Positions 45,447 through 53,553 of a stretch of DNA of 64,000 nt are shown here, piece by piece. Origin of the DNA: Prevotellaceae bacterium (GTDB lineage: Bacteria; Bacteroidota; Bacteroidia; Bacteroidales; Muribaculaceae); the NCBI GenBank assembly GCA_021772015.1, contig JAETNS010000001.1:186001-250000 (forward strand), read 5' to 3'. The notes under the pieces are model-generated. The model had not been told where the DNA came from. It saw only the letters and a list, made by a program, of their open reading frames with translations, and ran no database searches. The translations under genes were made by a program, and so were the position numbers. The first letter of the stretch is position 1, and the number at the start of each line of letters is the position of its first letter.

Positions 45447-47669
45447 TCAGACTGAGTCGTGATTCTTCTCGCGGGAGATGAGAACCATGCGTATGTCATT
45501 GTAGTCAATTCCGGGGAGTGCTTCCAATAATGACGCGTAGCCGGCTTCGGGGCCTATGCGGTCAAGTACGGAATTGATGGCGTTGATAGCCACAGCCGGC
45601 AACACCTCCTCCAAAGTCAGCTTGTTGGCCTCCACACATTTGAGAAGGTGACCCGATATTGTCGAGATGGCCAGCCCGCGCTCATGGGCAATCTCCTCGC
45701 GGGAAAGCCCCTGTCGGAACAGTTTGTAAGTGATGTCGTAGGTTGATTCCTTAGGAGGACGCGCAGCCTTGGCGGCACGCTCCTTTGCCTTGCGTTGCAG
45801 CTCCTTTTCCTCGCGGCGACGCGCTTTGGTCTCCTCTGCGGGATCGCGGGTGGCTTTCATCCAGGCTTGCTGCTTGGATCCGAGGTAGTTGGAGATGGTG
45901 TAGCCATTCTCGTTGATGTCGCGCAGAAGATACAGGCGCGCGAGCACCGACTGCTTGAGGTCGAGGGTCAGCTCGGCCACACGTGTATTGGCTTTTTTGT
46001 TTTCGGTCTTGATCTTCCTGCAACGTTGGATGATGTTGCCGAAAACATCGACAAGTGTATTATAGAAATACACGGCACTTTTGCGTACACGTAACAGGAA
46101 GTCTGGATCTGACAGGGTCGTCAATGTCATTGTCCTTATCACCGATATCCATTTGTCAGAGACTTCAACGATTTTGCTCCGTAACAGTCCCGCGATACGG
46201 TCGAGGTCTGCGCTCTCCCGGGGGTAACTGTGGCGGTAAGTGGTGTATACCATGCGGGCGAGTGATTCCTCCCTGGTGACAATGTCACGGAATGTGAACA
46301 ACTCTATCAGCAACTGTCGGTAATAGTCCCCTTTTATACCTTCGAGCATCTCAATGCTTCGCCGGGCAGCCTCCGACTGATGGGTTATATATTCCGCCAC
46401 GGCCGGATCGGGTTGAAGCGATTCCTCGGCGATAGGGGTAGCCAGTACCATCCCTTCAAGTGTACGGCAGCGGCTCAGGGCGACATATACCTGTCCGGGA
46501 GCAAATGATGCCCCCGAGTCGATTATCACACGGTCAAAGGTAAGTCCCTGGCTTTTATGGATGGTTATGGCCCAGGCCAGGCGCAGAGGCATCTGCGTGA
46601 ATGTACCCTGTACCTCGGTCTCTATCGTGTTTGTCTGTTCGTTGACCTTGTAGCGGGCGTTTTCCCATACCTGCGGTGTAACTTCTATAGGAGTCTGGCG
46701 ACCGGCCACACGGATTGACACGCTGTCCTTGTCGGCACGGAGGACATGGCCTATAAGGCCGTTGTAGTATTCATGGGAGGCTGTGTCGTTTTTGACAAAC
46801 ATGACCTGCGCTCCCGGTTTGATCTCCAATCTGTCGGCAGTAGGGTAGGCGAGTTCAGGGAATGTCCCTTTGACTTGGGCGTGATAGATGACGGGAGCGG
46901 AAGGTAGTTTGCGCAACTGGGTCTCGTTGTAAGAATCTGCCGATGAATTATGGGTGGTCAGCCTTATGAATCCGCTTTCACCGTCTGGTATAAATGCCGG
47001 ATTCAGACGGGAGTCCAACATCTTTCGGTCTGTATCAGAGAGTCGGTTGTCGCGAACGTGGTTTAGCAGTTCGACAAATTCTGCGTTCTGCTGTCGGAAA
47101 ACTTTTTCCAGCCGTATTGTCACATAGGGGATCTGCGCCAACGCATGGCTGCCGAAAAAATATGGAGTGGAATAATGGTCGCGCAGGATCTCTTCGTCGC
47201 GCGGAGTCACTACCGGGGCGAGTTGTTGGAGATCGCCGATCATCAGTAGCTGTACTCCCCCGAAAGGACGTGAGTCACGGCGGTATTTTCTCAATGCGTT
47301 GTCGACAGCGTCGAGCAGGTCGGCCCTCACCATTGAGATCTCATCTATGACCAGCAGATCGATCGACCTGATAACGCGGAGTTTATGTTTTGAGAAGCCA
47401 TAATTGTCGCGGGTCTCCGCTCCGGGAATGTAAGGGGCAGGGGAGATCTGGAAAAATGAGTGGATCGTGACCCCTCCCGCATTGATGGCGGCCACACCGG
47501 TTGGGGCGACCACCACGGCGGTCTTCGCGCTGTTTTTCAGCACCTCCTTAAGGAATGTGGTCTTGCCGGTTCCGGCTTTCCCGGTCAGGAAAATGCTGAC
47601 CCCGGTCCGTTCCACAAAATCCCATGCCCGCCGCAGGTTCTCGTCGGGCTTCATCATTGTCTGCTCCAT
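45447..47669 (-). CDS. PIF1-like helicase with C-terminal HTH_40 domain
   Basis: A superfamily 1B DNA helicase that may unwind G-quadruplex or R-loop structures. The 740-residue protein has Walker A GKAGTGKTT (about 30 to 38), APTGVAAINAGG, Walker B LLVIDEISMV, GDLQQLAPV, and the UvrD_C_2-like AITIHKSQGLTFDRV and VYVALSRCRTLEG. A charged linker (about 615 to 650) leads to a helix-turn-helix domain (FRQGLSREEIAHERGLAISTISGHL) of the HTH_40 type, a combination typical of Bacteroidetes. The upstream promoter places the start of transcription about at the first ATG, so translation may begin at Met5 or Met6 or be leaderless. Confidence 0.93.
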   Translation of the reverse strand: MEQTMMKPDENLRRAWDFVERTGVSIFLTGKAGTGKTTFLKEVLKNSAKTAVVVAPTGVAAINAGGVTIHSFFQISPAPYIPGAETRDNYGFSKHKLRVIRSIDLLVIDEISMVRADLLDAVDNALRKYRRDSRPFGGVQLLMIGDLQQLAPVVTPRDEEILRDHYSTPYFFGSHALAQIPYVTIRLEKVFRQQNAEFVELLNHVRDNRLSDTDRKMLDSRLNPAFIPDGESGFIRLTTHNSSADSYNETQLRKLPSAPVIYHAQVKGTFPELAYPTADRLEIKPGAQVMFVKNDTASHEYYNGLIGHVLRADKDSVSIRVAGRQTPIEVTPQVWENARYKVNEQTNTIETEVQGTFTQMPLRLAWAITIHKSQGLTFDRVIIDSGASFAPGQVYVALSRCRTLEGMVLATPIAEESLQPDPAVAEYITHQSEAARRSIEMLEGIKGDYYRQLLIELFTFRDIVTREESLARMVYTTYRHSYPRESADLDRIAGLLRSKIVEVSDKWISVIRTMTLTTLSDPDFLLRVRKSAVYFYNTLVDVFGNIIQRCRKIKTENKKANTRVAELTLDLKQSVLARLYLLRDINENGYTISNYLGSKQQAWMKATRDPAEETKARRREEKELQRKAKERAAKAARPPKESTYDITYKLFRQGLSREEIAHERGLAISTISGHLLKCVEANKLTLEEVLPAVAINAINSVLDRIGPEAGYASLLEALPGIDYNDIRMVLISREKNHDSV

Positions 47670-47673
47670 GACA

Positions 47674-47704
47674 CAAAATTACTGAAAATGCCGTTAACAG
47701 CAAA
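47674..47704 (-). promoter_or_regulatory. Promoter of the PIF1-like helicase
   Basis: On the minus strand: TTTG (47704 to 47701), 19 bases, TAATTTTG (47681 to 47674). The start site would fall near 47667, at or just inside the first ATG (47669). Confidence 0.7.
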
Positions 47705-47753
47705 ATCTGTTTCCCGAGAGCAGGCTTTAAAAGTCTTATCACATTAGTGGAAA

Positions 47754-48404
47754 TCACCTGTTGCTTTCCAGCCATTTTGTCCTAACCGTGTCTGGTAAAT
47801 GCTTTACCGAAAAATCGGAGAATGTGACCTTGAATCCGTTTCCGTCGGGGCATGCACCCATCATTCCGATTCTGACCGGACGGTTGGCCTCCATCCAGGC
47901 GTTACGCATAAGTATGTATTCCTTATCGTCAAAGGAATAAAAAATTTCAATCGCGTCCATACGGCGCACAGCTTTGATCCATACCGATTCTATCGGATTA
48001 TCAAGGGCTATCACGCTCCAATCGGATGTGTGATGGGTCACGACAGTGCTAAGATTATATTTCCCGTCAACATATTCGATACCGGCCTTTATGTAGTTCT
48101 CATGGTCAAGCCGTATCATCAATCCTGCCTGATCAAAACGAATCTTGTAGTTTCCCGTCACCTTGACTTTGGCTTCAAATTCGCCACCATATTCGCTGTA
48201 ATAGAATGGAGCGTCATCTACCGTAAATCCATAATGAGATATGCGCCAATAGTCACTTTTGGGTGTCACCGTCATGGAGAGCTTATTATCGGATATGCTC
48301 CAATCGCTTGGTTCATTGAACCAGTTCATCTTCTCAAGGGTCTGGGCTTCTGATACCAGACAGGAAAAGAGAGATAATAGTAAGAATAAAAGTTTGGTCC
48401 TCAT
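47754..48404 (-). CDS. Secreted DUF1349 (concanavalin-like) protein
   Basis: A 216-residue exported protein (signal peptide LFLLLSLFSCLVSEAQ). The mature part matches the DUF1349 fold: MNWFNEPSDWSISDNKLSMTVTPKSDYWRISHYGFTVDDAPFYY, KIRFDQAGLMIRLDHENYIKAGIEYVDGKYNLSTVVTH and IRRMDAIEIFYSFDDKEY-like strands. This family adopts a concanavalin A-like lectin/glucanase fold and often binds sugars. No catalytic pair can be named. A divergent LuxR-type regulator is encoded next to it. Confidence 0.88.
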   Translation of the reverse strand: MRTKLLFLLLSLFSCLVSEAQTLEKMNWFNEPSDWSISDNKLSMTVTPKSDYWRISHYGFTVDDAPFYYSEYGGEFEAKVKVTGNYKIRFDQAGLMIRLDHENYIKAGIEYVDGKYNLSTVVTHHTSDWSVIALDNPIESVWIKAVRRMDAIEIFYSFDDKEYILMRNAWMEANRPVRIGMMGACPDGNGFKVTFSDFSVKHLPDTVRTKWLESNR

Positions 48405-48530
48405 GTTTCGATAGCTGTAAAGGGCTGGTCATCTTCCAAAATGTATGATGGGAATGACCATATAAATTATTACCTTTGCAAAGGTAGAACTTTGTTGAGC
48501 AACAAACAATGACTATAAATAACCATTTAG

Positions 48531-49268
48531 ATGAGCAACAGGCCCATACTTGACAGACTTCTGAAAAATCAATTGTCGCATTCGGGATTCTTCAATTTGC
48601 AGAATCTGTTATGCTATGCGGAGAATATGGCCACGATTGAAAATGTTGTGGTCGTTGTGAGTGATATCAAAAATAATGACAGTTATATATTTTCCGGCAA
48701 ATTCGGTGCTGTGTTGGGAATTGGGGACTATAGGCATGAAAATTCCATTTGGGAAAATTCCATTCTCAATCTGATGACCCAAGAGGAACAGGAAGAAAAG
48801 TATCTCGCAGAATTGAGGTTTTATAATTTTCTGCGGCATGTGCCACGAAATAAGCGTTCTGACTTCTATCTGATGTCGAAGTTACGTGTCAGAGCTGTGG
48901 GAGGAGATGTACTCAATGTATTACATCGGATGTTTTATGTCTATCCGGTTGATTCCGACATTGTATGTTACGCATTGTGTATGTATGGATGTCTGCCATT
49001 TGATTTTGTCGGTAAAAGTTATGCCGTCAATTCCATCACGGGTGTTACCGAAGAACTTACTCCTGAAAAGGATATTTCGATTTTGACCAAAAGGGAGCTG
49101 CAGATCCTAAGGCTTGTTGATACCGGCAGCACAAGCGCGGTGATTGCGGATATATTATCGATCAGCAAAAATACAGTCAGCAGGCATCGTCAGGAAATAT
49201 TGGCAAAGTTAAATGTGAAAAACTCAATGGCTGCTTGCAGGATCGCCAAAGCGATGAAGATAATTTAA
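48531..49268 (+). CDS. LuxR-type regulator with PAS-like N-terminus
   Basis: A 245-residue transcription factor. The C-terminal 60 residues form a LuxR/NarL helix-turn-helix (LTKRELQILRLVDTGSTSAVIADILSISKNTVSRHRQEILAKLNVKNSMAACRIA). The N-terminal two thirds (about 30 to 165) have the alternating pattern of a PAS-like sensor (NVVVVVSDIKNNDSYIFSGKFGAVLGIGD) but no recognised ligand motif. There is no receiver Asp signature. It is divergent from the DUF1349 gene, which it may control. A -7-like TACCTTTG lies at 48471. Confidence 0.88.
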   Translation: MSNRPILDRLLKNQLSHSGFFNLQNLLCYAENMATIENVVVVVSDIKNNDSYIFSGKFGAVLGIGDYRHENSIWENSILNLMTQEEQEEKYLAELRFYNFLRHVPRNKRSDFYLMSKLRVRAVGGDVLNVLHRMFYVYPVDSDIVCYALCMYGCLPFDFVGKSYAVNSITGVTEELTPEKDISILTKRELQILRLVDTGSTSAVIADILSISKNTVSRHRQEILAKLNVKNSMAACRIAKAMKII

Positions 49269-49323
49269 AGCATATATTAAATACCCTCTAAGCAACTTGT
49301 CCTTAATTGACAGTATACGCAGA

Positions 49324-49364
49324 GGGCGGGAATCCGTGTGGAGGTTAGTCCCGGATTCCCGCCC
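49324..49364. terminator. Bidirectional terminator between the regulator and H1-like genes
   Basis: GGGCGGGAATCCG/CGGATTCCCGCCC, a perfect 13-pair stem with a 15-base loop between convergent genes. The plus side is followed by TTTAAA. Confidence 0.8.
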
Positions 49365-49393
49365 TTTAAAGCGGTATGGAATGACTGGTCGGG

Positions 49394-49570
49394 TCAAGCC
49401 TTGGAGGCATCGAGGGAAGCCTTGCGGAATTCCTTCATTGCCTTCTCGATTTCGAGGGAAGCCTTGCGGGCACGGGTGCCGGCTGCCTTGTTGCCATTTT
49501 CAAGCTGGGCCTTGGCCTCTTTCTGGAAGGCTTCGTAAAGGGAAGCTACCTTTTCTACTAATTCTTTCAT
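49394..49570 (-). CDS. Histone H1-like small basic protein (missed by the ORF track)
   Basis: 58 residues on the minus strand, below the 60-residue track cutoff. Translation reads MKELVEKVASLYEAFQKEAK and ends KEFRKASLDASKA, with NKAAGTRARKASLEIEKAM in the middle. It is Lys/Ala-rich and helical, matching the small histone H1/Hc1-like proteins annotated widely in Bacteroidales. Such proteins are thought to bind DNA as nucleoid components, though the role is not established for this family. It has its own ATG at 49570 and a terminator after the stop. About 225 bases lie between it and the threonine dehydratase gene, with no other gene seen. Confidence 0.88.
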   Translation of the reverse strand: MKELVEKVASLYEAFQKEAKAQLENGNKAAGTRARKASLEIEKAMKEFRKASLDASKA

Positions 49571-49796
49571 TGTCTAACAGTGTTGGATATTTAAGGATTT
49601 TGAGATGCTGATTGGTCGGGGTGTTAGATCACGACTGGAAGCATTCGCGATGATTTCTGGCAAAGTTAGCAAAAAAATGCTTAGATCAATGCGTTATGTC
49701 GGGAAAAACGAAAAAAATATATAAAAAATCAGGGTATAACGCCGAGTTGGCAGTATTTTACCCTGATTTATTCGGTTGACGGTATGTCGGAGGGTT

Positions 49797-50996
49797 TTAT
49801 CTTACGGGGAAGCCGGCTTCCTCCAATGCGGCTGTCAGACGCTCGACATGGTGGTTGTCAAGGGTTTCCAGTTCAAGATGCAAGGTGCATGAATTTATCT
49901 GCGAGGCGGCCGACACCCGTTCATGGTTTACGGAAAGGACATTTCCCCCATGATCGGCTACGACTTTCAGCACCTGCGAGAGTGTGCCGGGCTTGTCAGG
50001 CACTTCCAGTTCAAGCTGGCAAAGGCGGCCATTCTTGAGCAATCCGCGGTTGATCACGCGGCTGAGGATATTGACATCGATATTGCCGCCGGAGACGAGG
50101 CATACAACCTTTTTCCCGTCAATAGGAAGCTTGTTGAACATGGCGGCGGCCACGGCGGTGGCTCCGGCCCCTTCGGCGACGAGTTTCTGCTTCTCGATCA
50201 GGGCGAGTATCGCGGCTGCGATCTCGTCATCGTTTACCGTCACGATCTCATCGACATATTTTTCACATAGCTCAAAAGTGAGATCGCCCGGTTCCTTTAC
50301 GGCGATGCCGTCAGCGATGGTCGAGACGGAGTCGAGATGAACCCTTTCATTTCTTTTCATTGATTCCGCCATGGAGGGCGCCCCGGCGGCCTGAACCCCG
50401 AAGACTTTTATGTCGGGACGCAATGTCTTGACAGCGAATGCGACTCCGGCTATGAGTCCTCCACCTCCGACCGGAACCACTATCGCTTCTACTTCCGGCA
50501 TCTCCTCGAGGATCTCCAGACCGATCGTACCTTGTCCGGCAATGACTTTGGGGTCGTTGAAGGGGTGGACGAATGTGTAGCCTTTCTCCTCTTTAAGTTC
50601 CAATGCTTTGGCGTAAGCGTCATCATAAACTCCCGGCACAAGGCATACCTCCGCGCCGAGGCGTTTAGTGGCCTCGATCTTGGATATAGGTGCACCGGCA
50701 GGGAGGCATATCAGCGACTTTATGCCGTTATGGGTCGCTGCGAGAGCAACTCCCTGGGCATGATTGCCGGCTGAGCAGGCGATCACACCGTGTTCTTTCT
50801 CCTCTTCGGTGAGCTGGGAGATCTTGTAGTAGGCCCCACGAAGCTTGAAAGCCCCGGTATGCTGTAGGTTTTCAGGTTTGAGGTATATGTCGCAGCTTTC
50901 TGAAAGTTGGGTCGGGCCTATGATCTTGGGGTGACGGGCCACATCGCGGAGCACCATCTGGGCGCGGTATATTTCGCCGATTGTCAGTTCTTCCAT
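49797..50996 (-). CDS. ilvA: Threonine ammonia-lyase with ACT domain
   Basis: A PLP enzyme that converts threonine to 2-oxobutanoate and ammonia, the first step toward isoleucine. At 399 residues it has the PLP Lys motif TGAFKLRGA, CSAGNHAQGVA (substrate loop), the phosphate-binding VPVGGGGLIAGVA and SGGNID. A single C-terminal ACT domain (about 325 to 399, CQLELEVPDKPGTLSQVLKVVADHGGN) follows. This is the short one-ACT form found in many non-enteric bacteria, rather than the two-ACT IlvA of E. coli. Regulation by isoleucine is possible but not shown by the sequence. The NfnB-like gene lies upstream with only 5 bases between, so they may be cotranscribed. Confidence 0.92.
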   Translation of the reverse strand: MEELTIGEIYRAQMVLRDVARHPKIIGPTQLSESCDIYLKPENLQHTGAFKLRGAYYKISQLTEEEKEHGVIACSAGNHAQGVALAATHNGIKSLICLPAGAPISKIEATKRLGAEVCLVPGVYDDAYAKALELKEEKGYTFVHPFNDPKVIAGQGTIGLEILEEMPEVEAIVVPVGGGGLIAGVAFAVKTLRPDIKVFGVQAAGAPSMAESMKRNERVHLDSVSTIADGIAVKEPGDLTFELCEKYVDEIVTVNDDEIAAAILALIEKQKLVAEGAGATAVAAAMFNKLPIDGKKVVCLVSGGNIDVNILSRVINRGLLKNGRLCQLELEVPDKPGTLSQVLKVVADHGGNVLSVNHERVSAASQINSCTLHLELETLDNHHVERLTAALEEAGFPVR

Positions 50997-51001
50997 GGGA
51001 G

Positions 51002-52477
51002 TTATCTATGTATGGTTGTCAGGATTTTTTCATGCATTGAGGCTGCGGCGTGGCGGCCGTCGCCCATGGCGAGTATCACTGTAGCACCCCCCCTGACGAT
51101 GTCGCCGCCGGCATACAGCATCGGGACGGTTGTCTCCAAGGTCTCGTCGTTGACCACCAGGGTGCCTCGGCGGGTGACATCCAGTCCCGATATCGAATCG
51201 GGGATAAGGGGATTGGGGGAGACTCCGACGCTCACTATCACCTCGTCTACGGCGACTTCGGTTATGTCTCCATCGACAGGGACGGGAGACCGTCGACCCG
51301 ACGCGTCCGGCTCGCCAAGCTCCATGCGCTGGAGACGCATCGCCCTTACGCGGCCTTTGTCATCGGCGAGATATTCGACCGGATTGTGGAGGGTCAGGAA
51401 TTTGACACCCTCCTCCTTGGCATGGCGTACCTCCTCGACACGGGCCGGCATTTCAGCTTCTGAACGCCGGTATACTATATAGACCTCCTCAGCTCCCATG
51501 CGGCGGGCGGTGCGGCATGAATCCATCGCTGTGTTTCCTCCACCGATGACCGCCACCCGTTTTCCCCTGATAACCGGGGTCGCCCATCCGGGTCGGCCTG
51601 CGCCCATGAGGTTCACCCTTGTCAGGTATTCATTGCTTGACATGACCCCGATATAGTTCTCGCCCGGGATTCCCATGAAACGGGGCAGCCCGGCACCGGA
51701 GGCTACGAATATTCCCTTGAAACCTTGCTGTACAAGATCTTCATAGGAGAGTGTCTTGCCTATAACGCAATCGGTGGTGAATTCAACTCCGGCATCGCGT
51801 AACTGTTTGATTTCGGCATCGACAATTTCGTTGGGGAGTCGAAATTCAGGAATACCGTATTTCAGCACTCCTCCTATTTCATGCAATGCCTCGAAGACAT
51901 GTACAGAGTAGCCCAGACGGATCATCTCTCCGGCGAAGGAGAGAGAAGCAGGGCCTGATCCGACCACGGCGATCTTTATTCCGCTGGATTCGGCATGACC
52001 TGATTCTTCCCCGACGGATCTCTTGCAGGCGTGGTCTGCGGCGAAGCGTTCGAGATATCCGATGGCCACGGGTTCGCGCCCGGTTTTATTGTAGATGCAT
52101 TTCGACTCGCATTGTCTTTCCTGTGGGCATACACGTCCGCAGACAGCGGGAAGGGCGGAGGTCTCTTTCAAGACGGCGGCGGCATCTTCGATATTGCCAC
52201 GCTCGATGTTCTTGATGAATCCCGGTATGTTGATGGAGACCGGACATCCGGTCACACATTGGGGATCAGGACAATCAAGGCAGCGGGTGGCCTCGATGAG
52301 GGCTTCATCATGAGTGAGCCCTTGGTTTACCTCCTCGTTGCAGGTGACGCGGTAGTCGGGGGACAATTCGGTCATCTTTACGCGTGGAATCGCCATGCGC
52401 TCTTTGGCCGTATGTGATTTTCTAAGCTCCTCGCGCCATTGCGCGTCGCGTGGAGATATGGTGGTTTGATTGTGCAT
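51002..52477 (-). CDS. gltA: NfnB/GltD-like NADPH-dependent flavoprotein subunit
   Basis: A GltD-type oxidoreductase. I use the ATG at 52477; the track start (52501) is a TTG overlapping the upstream stop. The 491-residue product has an N-terminal iron-sulfur domain (CLDCPDPQCVTGCPVSINIPGF, CGRVCPQERQCESKCI), an FAD site (VVGSGPASLSFAGEMIRLGYSVHVFE) and an NADPH site (VIGGGNTAMDSCRTARRMGA). The upstream partner is a SudB/NfnA-type subunit. Such pairs act as NADH-dependent ferredoxin:NADP oxidoreductase (Nfn, flavin bifurcating) or as sulfide dehydrogenase. No large GltB subunit is present here, so a glutamate synthase role is less likely, although databases often use the name gltA. Confidence 0.88.
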   Translation of the reverse strand: MHNQTTISPRDAQWREELRKSHTAKERMAIPRVKMTELSPDYRVTCNEEVNQGLTHDEALIEATRCLDCPDPQCVTGCPVSINIPGFIKNIERGNIEDAAAVLKETSALPAVCGRVCPQERQCESKCIYNKTGREPVAIGYLERFAADHACKRSVGEESGHAESSGIKIAVVGSGPASLSFAGEMIRLGYSVHVFEALHEIGGVLKYGIPEFRLPNEIVDAEIKQLRDAGVEFTTDCVIGKTLSYEDLVQQGFKGIFVASGAGLPRFMGIPGENYIGVMSSNEYLTRVNLMGAGRPGWATPVIRGKRVAVIGGGNTAMDSCRTARRMGAEEVYIVYRRSEAEMPARVEEVRHAKEEGVKFLTLHNPVEYLADDKGRVRAMRLQRMELGEPDASGRRSPVPVDGDITEVAVDEVIVSVGVSPNPLIPDSISGLDVTRRGTLVVNDETLETTVPMLYAGGDIVRGGATVILAMGDGRHAAASMHEKILTTIHR

Positions 52478-52497
52478 CGGGTTCTGGATAAGTTGTG

Positions 52498-53277
52498 TCA
52501 ATAAGAGCGCAGGCGCATCAGCATTTCATCGAAATCGACCTGGTGTGCGTCGAATTCCGGGCCGTCAACGCATACGAATTTCATTTTGCCGCCGACAGTG
52601 ACGCGACAGGCCCCACACATTCCGGTCCCGTCAACCATTATGGTGTTAAGGGAACAGATGGTCGGCACATTATATTTCGCTGTCAGCAGGCTTACGAATT
52701 TCATCATTATAGCCGGGCCGATCGTGCAGACAAGGTCTACATTCTCACGGTTTATGACATCCTCCAACCCGTTTGTCACGAGTCCTTTGTTGCCGTAGCT
52801 GCCGTCGTCAGTCATAATTATTACCTCGTCAGATGATTCTCTGACCTGGTCTTCGAGGATGATGAGGTCTTTGGAGCGGGCAGCAAGGATTGATATGACT
52901 TTGTTGCCTGCGGCTTTCATGGCCCGCAGTATGGGCAGGAGAGGAGCGACACCTACTCCGCCTCCGCAGCAGACCACTGTGCCGTAATTCTTGATTTCTG
53001 TAGCTTTGCCCAATGGTCCGACAACATCGTGGAGGTATTCTCCAGGCTCTTTGGTGCAGATCTCGGCTGTAGATTCACCGATGGCTTGGACGACAAGTGT
53101 GACAGTACCGCGTCGTGTGTCCGCGTCGGCGATAGTCAGGGGTATACGTTCTCCTTTCTCGTTGGGGATGACAATGACGAAATGTCCCGGTTTGCGTGCG
53201 CGGGCAATCATCGGAGCCTCCACGACGAGCTTGACAACTTTTTCCGAGAAATGCTCTTTTTCTAATATTTTATTCAT
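52498..53277 (-). CDS. NfnA/SudB-like FAD and [2Fe-2S] subunit
   Basis: Ferredoxin-NADP reductase-like partner of the flavoprotein encoded next. The ATG at 53277 gives 259 residues (MNKILEKEHFSEK); the track start runs into the tRNA region. It has an FAD domain (RKPGHFVIVIPNEKGERIPLTIAD), an NAD domain (GTVVCCGGGVGVAPLLPILRAMK), and a C-terminal [2Fe-2S] Cys set (CSLNTIMVDGTGMCGACRV ... FVCVDGPEFD), as in PyrK, NfnA and SudB. It directly precedes the GltD-like gene. The pair could bifurcate electrons between NADH, NADPH and ferredoxin; that is by family analogy. Confidence 0.88.
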   Translation of the reverse strand: MNKILEKEHFSEKVVKLVVEAPMIARARKPGHFVIVIPNEKGERIPLTIADADTRRGTVTLVVQAIGESTAEICTKEPGEYLHDVVGPLGKATEIKNYGTVVCCGGGVGVAPLLPILRAMKAAGNKVISILAARSKDLIILEDQVRESSDEVIIMTDDGSYGNKGLVTNGLEDVINRENVDLVCTIGPAIMMKFVSLLTAKYNVPTICSLNTIMVDGTGMCGACRVTVGGKMKFVCVDGPEFDAHQVDFDEMLMRLRSY

Positions 53278-53334
53278 ATATACGGCTGAGTGGGCGTTTG
53301 GCTTCCAGGGTATGACGGGCCAGCCCGCTAAAAC

Positions 53335-53360
53335 AAGGGACGCAGCTTGCTGCGTCCCTT
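53335..53360 (-). terminator. Terminator after tRNA-Leu
   Basis: AAGGGACGCAGC and GCTGCGTCCCTT form a perfect 12-pair stem with a two-base centre. On the minus strand it is followed by GTTTTAG. Confidence 0.8.
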
Positions 53361-53382
53361 TCAGGTGATAATGTATGTTGAG

Positions 53383-53464
53383 TGCGCAGGGGGGGACTCG
53401 AACCCCCACGACCGAAGTCACCAGATCCTAAGTCTGGCGCGGCTACCAATTACGCCACTTGCGC
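53383..53464 (-). tRNA. tRNA-Leu (UAG)
   Basis: Class II cloverleaf of 82 bases on the minus strand: acceptor GCGCAAG/CCTGCGC (one A-C mismatch), anticodon stem CCAGA/TCTGG around CTTAGGA (anticodon TAG), variable arm TGACTTCGGTCG and T loop TTCGAGT. It lies between the NfnA-like and serine palmitoyltransferase genes. Confidence 0.96.
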
Positions 53465-53553
53465 GATACTTTGCCCTCGGGCCGTCTTGTCAAAGGCCAC
53501 TTCGGAGGCAAAGGTAATAATTATTTTGGAGAAATCAAGATAATGTCGCAGGA

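Noticed and set aside
51002-52477. Glutamate synthase small subunit
   Set aside because: No large subunit is nearby, and the partner gene is of NfnA/SudB type, so an Nfn-like pair is favoured.
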